From the NCBI RefSeq assembly GCF_001045465.1, contig NZ_LFND01000005.1, forward strand, positions 338,260 through 402,259: a DNA stretch of 64,000 bases, given 5' to 3'. The translations under genes were made by a program, and so were the position numbers. This document shows, piece after piece, positions 1-7,274 of this stretch (positions within the stretch are counted from its first letter, which is position 1; each line of letters starts with the position of its first letter). Below the pieces are notes generated by a model, which saw only the letters and a program-made list of their open reading frames with translations, searched no databases and was not told the DNA's origin. The stretch comes from Chryseobacterium angstadtii. GTDB lineage: Bacteria; Bacteroidota; Bacteroidia; Flavobacteriales; Weeksellaceae.

Positions 1-1101
1 ATGGCTCCTGAGGCTCATCAGCAGAACCTTCTTATTCAGCTGGACGATCAGTTGCTGCCGCAGACGCTGTTTGTAAGAGATGCACAGGGCTATTTATTAA
101 GAGAAAGCGCAAGAGAACAATATACAGGCCTTTCAAAGGATTATCCTGAAATTGAGGACCTTTTCATCAGAGATGAGCGCCTTCTGGATATTATCTCTTA
201 TCATGTGCTGGTAAGCAATATTTCTGCACTGGTTGCGTCATTAGGAAAGACAGGATGGGTAAAAGAGAGAACATTGATCAACATCCTGCACAACGAATTC
301 GAACAGATTCATCAGGAAACCCCTTCGGACTTTACGCGTTATGCACTTAAAAACCGTTATTGGGGCACTAAGACAAACTTTAAGGCAGTAGCTAACGAGA
401 TTGATGGAATTACCAGTGCCGGAGCTATTTCTTATGCTAAAGTTCCGAATCTTCTTCACCTGTATTATTTCTCAGATCAGCTGATTCATCCGAAAGGACA
501 AGAAATCTTCTTTCAAAGGTATTTCCAGAAAGATGATGTTACCGTGACAATGAGACCAATAAACCTTGATGAAGATCTTGAGATGCTTCATGAATGGTTC
601 AACCGTGAACATGCTGTAAAGATCTGGCAGATGAACTGGCCGATTGATGAGCTGGAAACGTATTACCGTCTGATGCTTCCAGGGGATGAAGCTCACAGTT
701 ATATCGTAATGAGCAACGGCGAGCCTACGTGTAATATTGAGATATACTGGCCATGCAGAGATATTGTAGGAGATTACTATGATGTGCTGCCAACCGATTA
801 CGGAACCCACCAGTTTATAGCACCTACAGATCCGAAGAAAAAATACGTTTCACCTTCCACACAATCTATGGTAGACTATGTTTTTGGCCAGCCCGAGGTT
901 GGTAAAATGGTAGGGGAAGGCTCTGTAGATTCTCTGGCTTCTATGATGAACAAAGCCCATGTAGGCTTCAAGGTAGATAAAGTCATTGAAATGCCGCACA
1001 AAAAAGCCAATCTGAACTTCTGCTACAGAGAATGGTATTGGGAAAAATTCCCACAGAACAAAGACGTACAATTCACCGTAAAAATTACTGAACATGAATA
1101 A
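1..1101 (+). CDS. C-terminal part of an IucA/IucC siderophore synthetase fused to a GNAT acyltransferase (5' truncated)
   Basis: The frame is open from the first base, so the ATG at position 1 is probably internal. Residues 1-160 resemble the C-terminal (FhuF-like) half of IucA/IucC NIS synthetases, with the family EAHQQN motif near the window edge. Residues from about 178 (DDVTVTMRP) to the end resemble the GNAT N-acyltransferases of hydroxamate pathways (IucB/RhbD type), including conserved stretches such as WFNREHAVKIWQMNW. The whole gene would therefore be near 800 codons: a synthetase that joins citrate or a dicarboxylate to an amine, with an acyltransferase that acylates the hydroxylamine. 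It overlaps the hydroxylase gene by 8 bp, which implies translational coupling. The domain calls are from sequence resemblance. The acyl and amine substrates are unknown. Confidence 0.8.
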   Translation: MAPEAHQQNLLIQLDDQLLPQTLFVRDAQGYLLRESAREQYTGLSKDYPEIEDLFIRDERLLDIISYHVLVSNISALVASLGKTGWVKERTLINILHNEFEQIHQETPSDFTRYALKNRYWGTKTNFKAVANEIDGITSAGAISYAKVPNLLHLYYFSDQLIHPKGQEIFFQRYFQKDDVTVTMRPINLDEDLEMLHEWFNREHAVKIWQMNWPIDELETYYRLMLPGDEAHSYIVMSNGEPTCNIEIYWPCRDIVGDYYDVLPTDYGTHQFIAPTDPKKKYVSPSTQSMVDYVFGQPEVGKMVGEGSVDSLASMMNKAHVGFKVDKVIEMPHKKANLNFCYREWYWEKFPQNKDVQFTVKITEHE

Positions 1102-2410
1102 TGAAACCATATATAATGTGATCGGAATAGGTATCGGTCCTTTTAATTTAGGGCTGGCTGCCTTATCCAATCCTATTTCTGAATTAAAAACACTTTTCCT
1201 TGACCAGAGAGATGGTTTCGACTGGCATCCGGGATTAATGATTGACCATGTAACGCTTCAGACACCATTTTTGTGCGACTGCGTATCTATGGCAGATCCT
1301 ACCAATCCTTTAAGTCTTCTGAATTATCTGAAAGAAACAAACAGGCTGTATAAATTCTTTATCAGAGAAGATTTTTTCATCCCTCGTAAAGAATACAACC
1401 GTTACTGCCAATGGGTGGTAAGCCAGCTGCCACAGTGCCGTTTTTCCACTCAGGTTGTAGATATCGTGTATGAAGACGGATTATATCTGATTACAACGGT
1501 TCACACCAAAACTAAGGAAACGGAAGTATTTAAAACAGAAAGACTGATTCTGGGAACAGGAACACAGCCTCACATTCCTTCGTTTATTCCGAAAGAAGAT
1601 TCACGTATCCTTCACACAAGTTCATACCTGTACCGAAAGGAAGAACTTTTGGCTCAGGGTAAAAAAATTGCGGTGATTGGTTCAGGACAGAGTGCGGCTG
1701 AGGTTTTCTATGATTTGCTACAGAGCCGTGACGAAAATACACACTTAGGCTGGTATTCACGTCCGGACCGTTTCTTCCCGATGGAATATTCAAAGCTGAC
1801 GCTGGAACTTACTTCCCCTGATTACGTAGATTATTTCTACAGCAGAGGGGAAGAGGCAAGGAAAATCATTTTAAGCAAACAGCAGGCTCAGTTTAAAGGA
1901 ATCAATTATGACCTCATCAACCAGATCTATGATTTCATCTATGACCTGAATATTGATAATGCAGATCCGAAACTGACCATTGTTCCAAACAGCCAGCTGG
2001 ATAGAGTAGACAACAGCAGCCCGGGCCATTTAACTCTCGAATTCACGCAATTAGAGCAAGAAGTTCCTTACGAGCAGGAAGCGGATTATCTGGTGGTAGG
2101 AACAGGATACCGTTATCATGAACCTGCTTTCCTGAAGAATATCCAGTCCAGGATTAAGAGAGATTCCAGCGGATTATTTGCGGTTAACAGAAATTATTCA
2201 ATAGACCATAATGGCGGCGAAATCTATGTGCTTCACGCAGAAGTGCACACGCACAGCTATATTTCTACCGATCTTGGAATGGCGGCTTACCGTAATTCTT
2301 ATATCATCAATGATATTCTTGGAAGAGAATACTATCACATTGAAAAGAAAATAGCGTTCCAGGATTTTGATGTAGAAAAACATGCGGCTATGCCAACGGT
2401 CAAAATATAA
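1094..2410 (+). CDS. FAD/NADPH-dependent amine N-hydroxylase (lysine N6-hydroxylase / ornithine N5-oxygenase family)
   Basis: This 438-residue flavoprotein has the FAD motif GIGIGPFN at residues 11-18, an NADPH-binding motif GSGQSAAE near residue 196, and the family's third conserved region (VVGTGYRY, near residue 335). The family (IucD, PvdA, RhbE, AlcA) N-hydroxylates lysine, ornithine or a diamine in the cytoplasm as the first committed step of hydroxamate siderophore synthesis. The length is normal. Its start overlaps the acyltransferase fusion and only 6 bp separate it from the next synthetase, so it lies inside one operon. The N-hydroxy amine it makes would be acylated by the GNAT domain upstream and condensed by the synthetases. 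No amino-acid decarboxylase is visible in the window, so it cannot be decided whether the substrate is lysine, cadaverine or another amine. Confidence 0.9.
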   Translation: MNNETIYNVIGIGIGPFNLGLAALSNPISELKTLFLDQRDGFDWHPGLMIDHVTLQTPFLCDCVSMADPTNPLSLLNYLKETNRLYKFFIREDFFIPRKEYNRYCQWVVSQLPQCRFSTQVVDIVYEDGLYLITTVHTKTKETEVFKTERLILGTGTQPHIPSFIPKEDSRILHTSSYLYRKEELLAQGKKIAVIGSGQSAAEVFYDLLQSRDENTHLGWYSRPDRFFPMEYSKLTLELTSPDYVDYFYSRGEEARKIILSKQQAQFKGINYDLINQIYDFIYDLNIDNADPKLTIVPNSQLDRVDNSSPGHLTLEFTQLEQEVPYEQEADYLVVGTGYRYHEPAFLKNIQSRIKRDSSGLFAVNRNYSIDHNGGEIYVLHAEVHTHSYISTDLGMAAYRNSYIINDILGREYYHIEKKIAFQDFDVEKHAAMPTVKI

Positions 2411-2416
2411 GTAACA

Positions 2417-4234
2417 ATGAACACCCATTTAAAAAATAATACAATCAGCCAGGAAATCTGGCTGCAGGCCAACAGAGATCTTATGGCCAAAACCATTGCA
2501 GAACTGATGCATGAGGAAAGGCTGAAGCCAATAGCCGTGTTTGAAGATGAAGCAGGGTTTACCGTCTTTAAACTTGAAACCGGATTTGAAAATATTGAAT
2601 ATGGTTTCCGCGGACAGGAAAGAATGATGGATTACTGGTATATTGATAAAGACAGTATCGTGAAAACAGAGAACGGTGTACAAACCTCAACGCTGAACAT
2701 TCCTCAGTTCTTCCTTGAAATGCAGACCGTATTCGATCTGGATGCCAATACGCTGGCAAGATATACCGAAGAACTGCACCATACTTTATACTGTGATGCT
2801 TTGATTTTATCGAGAGGTGTAAAGTCTTCAAAAGAGCTTGCGTCCAGCAATTACCAGACGGTAGAGCATCAGATGACGGGTCATCCCTGGGTGATCGTGA
2901 ATAAAAGCAGATTAGGATTTTCTCCTACAGACCTGCAGACTTTCGCTCCGGAAGCGGGAGAAACGTTGAAAGTTTTATGGCTGGCTGCTCATAAAGACAG
3001 ATCTGCTTTCCAGTCGCTGGAGCATATTGCTCAGGAAAAATTTTACCGTTCCGAGATTGGAGACGAATTGTATCAGGAATTTCAGCAGAAGCTGATCGGT
3101 ATTGGTAAATCTGTTCAGGATTATAATTTAATTCCGGTGCATCCGTGGCAGTGGGAACACAAGCTGAAGATCCATTTTACAGGCGATATTGCATCCGGTA
3201 TCTTAATACTTTTAGGAGAAGGAAATGATATCTATAGCCCACAGCAAAGCATCAGGACTTTGTTCAATACAGATCATCCTGAGAAAAGATATTTGAAAAC
3301 GGCAGTTTCTATTTTAAGTACAGGAAACATCAGAGGACTTTCACCTAAGCAGATGAAAATTGCTCCGGCTATTACAGACTGGGTGAAAGGGCTGATCAAA
3401 GATGATGCTTATCTGGAAACAAAAGAAACAATATTTCTGGGAGAGGAAGCTGCTATTGCTTATCTGCACCCTCAGTACAGTGCGATTGCAGGAGTTCCTT
3501 ATCAGTACAATGAATTTTTGGGAGCTTTATGGCGCGAAAGTGCCTGCAAATATTTAAAAGAAGATGAAGAAATGTTCACCATGGCTTCTCTGCTTTTTGT
3601 GGATCAAAACGGAGTTCCTTTGGTACAGGCTTTTGCAGAACAGGCAGGAATCAGCATTCAACAGTGGATTACAGACTATCTTGATGCTTATCTTACACCG
3701 CTGCTTCATATTTATTACACCCATTCCCTTTGTGTGACTCCTCACGGAGAAAACATCATGGTGGTATTGAAAAACGGAATGCCTCAGAGAATCGTCATTA
3801 AAGATTTTGTAGATGATATCGTACTGACCACAGAAGCAAGGGAAAAACTTCCTGATCATCTGGCAGACGGGCTGATTCAGTCTTCCAACAAGGAAAATGT
3901 ACCTCTGTCTATTCTTTTGGGCGTTTTTGATGCATTCTTCAGGTATTTGTCTAATGTTTTGCATACCTATTCCAACTTTCCGGAAGAAACATTCTGGACG
4001 CTTGTTCATGAGTGCATAGAGAATTACAAAAATCAGAACCCTCATCTGAATGAGCGCTACGAAAAGTATGATCTCTATATTCCAACGTTCAAAAGATTTT
4101 ACATCAACAGCCTGCGTTTGAAAAATAATGGCTACAGCGAAAACAAAGCATTTGCTATTCCTAAAAAGGATGGAGCTCTGCCAAATCCGCTGTACCAGAT
4201 CGCCAATAAAAACTCTGTAGCAACAACGGTATGA
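2417..4234 (+). CDS. IucA/IucC-family NIS siderophore synthetase
   Basis: This full-length 605-residue synthetase uses ATP to adenylate a carboxylate (citrate or a half-condensed intermediate) and joins it to a hydroxylated amine. Visible family features are GHPWVIVNKSRLGF near residue 153, PVHPWQWEH near 240, the ATP-binding segment STGNIRGLSP near 300, and TPHGENIMVVL near 440 followed by IKDF, then a FhuF-like C-terminal region. It is the second synthetase of the operon, after the fusion at the window start. Two synthetases are usual when both ends of citrate are substituted, as in aerobactin and rhizobactin. It ends in a 4-bp ATGA overlap with the exporter gene. The type of synthetase (A, B or C) cannot be fixed without a tree. 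Confidence 0.92.
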   Translation: MNTHLKNNTISQEIWLQANRDLMAKTIAELMHEERLKPIAVFEDEAGFTVFKLETGFENIEYGFRGQERMMDYWYIDKDSIVKTENGVQTSTLNIPQFFLEMQTVFDLDANTLARYTEELHHTLYCDALILSRGVKSSKELASSNYQTVEHQMTGHPWVIVNKSRLGFSPTDLQTFAPEAGETLKVLWLAAHKDRSAFQSLEHIAQEKFYRSEIGDELYQEFQQKLIGIGKSVQDYNLIPVHPWQWEHKLKIHFTGDIASGILILLGEGNDIYSPQQSIRTLFNTDHPEKRYLKTAVSILSTGNIRGLSPKQMKIAPAITDWVKGLIKDDAYLETKETIFLGEEAAIAYLHPQYSAIAGVPYQYNEFLGALWRESACKYLKEDEEMFTMASLLFVDQNGVPLVQAFAEQAGISIQQWITDYLDAYLTPLLHIYYTHSLCVTPHGENIMVVLKNGMPQRIVIKDFVDDIVLTTEAREKLPDHLADGLIQSSNKENVPLSILLGVFDAFFRYLSNVLHTYSNFPEETFWTLVHECIENYKNQNPHLNERYEKYDLYIPTFKRFYINSLRLKNNGYSENKAFAIPKKDGALPNPLYQIANKNSVATTV

Positions 4235-5634
4235 GGAAGTTTCTGCATCTTGTAAAAGAAGGCTCTGTATTTGCGTACGGAGCCCTGGCGGGAAAAAAAG
4301 TAGAACTTACATCCGGTAGCATCAACCGTTCTATCTTCAGCCTCGCCATTCCTATGGTGATGGAGCTGGTGATGGAGTCTGTTTTTGTCAGTATCAATCT
4401 TTTAATTATTGCCAGACTGGGAGATAAAGTTCTGGGTCTTGTAGGAATTGCAGACAACTATATCAATTTTGCCAATGCCATTGCGATTGGATTAGGTATA
4501 GCAGCAGCAACACTTACGGCAAGAAGAGCAGGTGAAAAAGATCAGGAAGGCATGAGCCGTACCGCCCATTACATTATATTGCTGGCAGCAGCTTTTGCTT
4601 TGTTGATTGGAGGTTTGTCATGTCTTTTTGCCGGTGAAATCATCAGTTTCCTCGGATTCAATACCAATACGGTAAGTCAGGGACTGTCATTTTCACAGCT
4701 GGTCTTTTTAAGCATAGGGCTGGTGATCCTTCGTCTTTCCATCAATGGATTGTTCAGAGGAGCCGGAGATGCAGATCTTGCCATGAAATCACTGTGGCTG
4801 TGCCATATATCAAGTATGGTCTTTGCGGTGATTCTTGTGTTCGGTCTTGGTTTTATTCCTGCTTACGGATTAATGGGGTTGGCTTATGCTACTGTATTAT
4901 CCAGATTATTAGCGGTTTTATACCAGTTCTTTATTCTTCTTACAGGCAAAACCAGTGTCAATATCCTGACAAAATTCCATGTAGATCTTCCTTTGCTGAA
5001 GAAAATCATGAGAATTGCTCTGGGAGGTCTGGTACAGTACATTGTTCCTGCTTCCAGCTGGCTGATTATGGTTAAGATTATAGCCACTTTCGGGACTACA
5101 GCGCTTGCAGGATACATTATTGCTCAGAGAATTGCTTCTGTAGCAACGATGCCTGCCTGGGGAATAGGAAATGCTGCAGGAGTTCTTACAGGTCAGAATT
5201 TAGGAGCCGGAAACCCGGACCGCGCAGAAAAAACAGTGTGGCGGGCAGGAGGAATTAATATGACCTATCTGGTAGCGGTTGCTATATTCTGGCAGTTTGC
5301 CGCCGAATATGTGGTGACTTTCTTCACTAAAGAAGCAGAAGTAGCCCGGTATGCCGTACAGTATATCCATGTGGTATCTATGGCGTATCTCTTACTGGGC
5401 TTTACAATGGTAATCAGCCGTGCACTGAATGCGGCCGGTAATATTATGCAGGTGACCCTGCTGTACATGATCATGTTCTACGTCATTCAGCTTCCGTTGG
5501 CTTATTTCCTCGGAGTAAGGCTTCAGTGGGAACTGAAAGGAATCTTTACGGCTATAGTTTCTTCGGAAATTGTACTGGCTGTATTGTTCTTAATGATCTT
5601 CAAAAATGGTAAATGGAAAACTATAAAAATTTAA
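4231..5634 (+). CDS. MATE-family efflux transporter, probable siderophore exporter
   Basis: This 467-residue protein is highly hydrophobic and has the two-half architecture of MATE antiporters. The N-terminal half begins with SINRSIFSLAIPMVMELVME and contains GLFRGAGDADLAMKS, and the second half has a related repeat (PAWGIGNAAGVLTGQNLGAG near residue 310). MATE proteins use proton or sodium gradients to export cationic or amphipathic small molecules. Its position inside the siderophore operon, overlapping the synthetase stop by 4 bp and ending 1 bp before the carrier-protein start, makes export of the finished siderophore across the inner membrane the likely job. That role is inferred from context. 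MATE exporters do replace MFS exporters in some NIS clusters. Confidence 0.88.
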   Translation: MRKFLHLVKEGSVFAYGALAGKKVELTSGSINRSIFSLAIPMVMELVMESVFVSINLLIIARLGDKVLGLVGIADNYINFANAIAIGLGIAAATLTARRAGEKDQEGMSRTAHYIILLAAAFALLIGGLSCLFAGEIISFLGFNTNTVSQGLSFSQLVFLSIGLVILRLSINGLFRGAGDADLAMKSLWLCHISSMVFAVILVFGLGFIPAYGLMGLAYATVLSRLLAVLYQFFILLTGKTSVNILTKFHVDLPLLKKIMRIALGGLVQYIVPASSWLIMVKIIATFGTTALAGYIIAQRIASVATMPAWGIGNAAGVLTGQNLGAGNPDRAEKTVWRAGGINMTYLVAVAIFWQFAAEYVVTFFTKEAEVARYAVQYIHVVSMAYLLLGFTMVISRALNAAGNIMQVTLLYMIMFYVIQLPLAYFLGVRLQWELKGIFTAIVSSEIVLAVLFLMIFKNGKWKTIKI

Positions 5635-5635
5635 A

Positions 5636-5881
5636 ATGCACACAACAGACGAATTTTATGAAATTATCGCATCAGCAATTGCTGTAAAGAAAGAACTGGT
5701 AGACGAAAACCTGACGTATCAGGAAATCCCTGAATGGGATTCTATGTCGCACCTTCTTATTGTAGAAGCTCTGGAGCAGTTTTATCAGGTAAAGTTTGAC
5801 TTTAATGACATCCTTGAAATGGGAACCGTCGGAAAGATCCGCGAAAAAATGAAAAAATACGATGTACTCGTAGAAAACTAA
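5636..5881 (+). CDS. Acyl/aminoacyl carrier protein
   Basis: This 81-residue acidic protein has the carrier-protein signature EWDSMSHL, with Ser36 as the likely 4'-phosphopantetheine site, followed by an amphipathic helix (LIVEALEQFYQVKF). The length is typical of a stand-alone ACP or PCP. The gene sits 1 bp after the MATE gene and 4 bp before a gene for an adenylating enzyme, so the pair probably loads a carboxylic acid onto the carrier. NIS siderophore pathways normally need no carrier protein, so this pair is an unusual accessory step. It may supply the acyl group for the GNAT domain. It is unlikely to be the housekeeping fatty-acid ACP, which carries a DSLDTVEL-type motif and sits with fabF. 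Confidence 0.85.
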   Translation: MHTTDEFYEIIASAIAVKKELVDENLTYQEIPEWDSMSHLLIVEALEQFYQVKFDFNDILEMGTVGKIREKMKKYDVLVEN

Positions 5882-5885
5882 GTAT

Positions 5886-7274
5886 ATGAAAATTTTAGAA
5901 AATGTAATTGCCAACAAGAACTTGTTGTTTACAGATGCTTCCAGCGGTGCCACCACACCGATTGGAACGCTGTACCGGTCTTTAGGCCTCAATCCTGTAG
6001 AAAAAGGATTGATCTTTTTGTACAATGACAATCAGCTGCCCAGCATTGAGGTGCTCCTCAATTTTTATGGAACGGCTCATGCCATTGCTGTTTTAGGACA
6101 GAAACTGCATCCGGAATTTAAAGAACGTCTGGAAGCTGAATACCGTCCCAAATACATCTTCGATCCATCAAGAGAAGAAGTTCAGGGATATGTTTTGAAG
6201 GAATTTTCCGACAGTGTGAAAATCTTTGCTAAGGAGAATTACCAGCCGGAAGTCACTATTGATCCTGAAATCAAGATCCTTTTAAGTACTTCCGGCACCA
6301 CCGGAGTTCCGAAGCTGGTGAAACTTTCAGATGAAAACCTTTATCAGAATGCGGTAAGCATCCTTCAGTACATGCCCATTGAAGCATCTGATGTAGTCCC
6401 GTTAAACGTACCGATTAATTTCGTGTACGGTTTTTCTATTTTTACGACCAACTGTATGCGGGCGGGAAGAATAGTCTGCACGGATAAAGACATTATGCAG
6501 AAAGCCTTCTGGGACGAAATGGAAGAATATGGCTACAGCACGCTGGGAGGCGTTCCGTATCTGTATGAAAACCTGAACAGAATCGGGTTCTTCAGAAAAA
6601 ACAGCAACAGTCTCAGATATATGACGCACACAGGAGGTGTGATTAATGCTGAGCTGAGAAAAACCATTTTCAACTACTGTCATGAATTTGAAAAACAGTT
6701 CTTTGCCCAGTACGGTCAGACAGAAGCCGGCGGAAGAATGGCTTATCTTACCACAGACGGACTTCTTGAAGAAGAAACATCTATCGGGACCCCTGTACAT
6801 GGGGGAACATTCCAGATAGACCCGGAAACGGATGAACTTCTTTTCTTACATTCAAGCATCAGCGGAGGTTATGCCAACAAGCTTGAAGATCTGTCTACTT
6901 ACGAACAGCCCAGACTTCTTCATACGGGAGACACCGGAAGAAAAGGACAGAACGGACTGTATTACATTACAGGAAGAATCAAAAGAATCATGAAGCTTTT
7001 CGGAATCCGTCTCAATCTGGATGAGGTAGAGTTTATTCTTAAAAATGAACTGGACGGCAATACGGTGGTGTGTCTGAACGGCAATGATAAGAAGATCATT
7101 GTTCTTTATGACAACCTCGGGATTGATCCCCAAACCATTACCGAAATCATTAAAAACAAGCTTCGCATCAATCCGCAGTACGTACGCACCGAACACATAG
7201 AGTCATTCCCATTATCACAAAACGGCAAAATCAACTACCCACTGCTACAAAATTTACAGCATGAAAATATTTAA
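5886..7274 (+). CDS. AMP-forming acyl-adenylate ligase (ANL superfamily), partner of the carrier protein
   Basis: This 462-residue adenylate-forming enzyme has the phosphate-binding loop LSTSGTTGVPKLVKLS near residues 135-150, YGQTEAGGRM near 277, the TGD motif (LHTGDTGRKG near 345), the hinge region GRIKRIMKLFGIRL, and the C-terminal catalytic-lysine motif SQNGKINY at about residue 450. It is somewhat shorter than typical 500-550-residue acyl-CoA synthetases, as expected for a ligase dedicated to a small carrier protein. It follows the carrier gene by 4 bp and overlaps the TonB receptor start by 14 bp. The probable reaction is carboxylate plus ATP to acyl-AMP, then transfer to the carrier thiol. 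The specificity code cannot be read by eye, so an amino, aryl or short-chain acyl substrate is equally possible. Confidence 0.88.
   Translation: MKILENVIANKNLLFTDASSGATTPIGTLYRSLGLNPVEKGLIFLYNDNQLPSIEVLLNFYGTAHAIAVLGQKLHPEFKERLEAEYRPKYIFDPSREEVQGYVLKEFSDSVKIFAKENYQPEVTIDPEIKILLSTSGTTGVPKLVKLSDENLYQNAVSILQYMPIEASDVVPLNVPINFVYGFSIFTTNCMRAGRIVCTDKDIMQKAFWDEMEEYGYSTLGGVPYLYENLNRIGFFRKNSNSLRYMTHTGGVINAELRKTIFNYCHEFEKQFFAQYGQTEAGGRMAYLTTDGLLEEETSIGTPVHGGTFQIDPETDELLFLHSSISGGYANKLEDLSTYEQPRLLHTGDTGRKGQNGLYYITGRIKRIMKLFGIRLNLDEVEFILKNELDGNTVVCLNGNDKKIIVLYDNLGIDPQTITEIIKNKLRINPQYVRTEHIESFPLSQNGKINYPLLQNLQHENI

Noticed and set aside
1..3. ATG at the first base as the true start of the acyltransferase gene
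   Set aside because: The first residues already match an internal IucA/IucC motif, so the gene continues upstream of the window.
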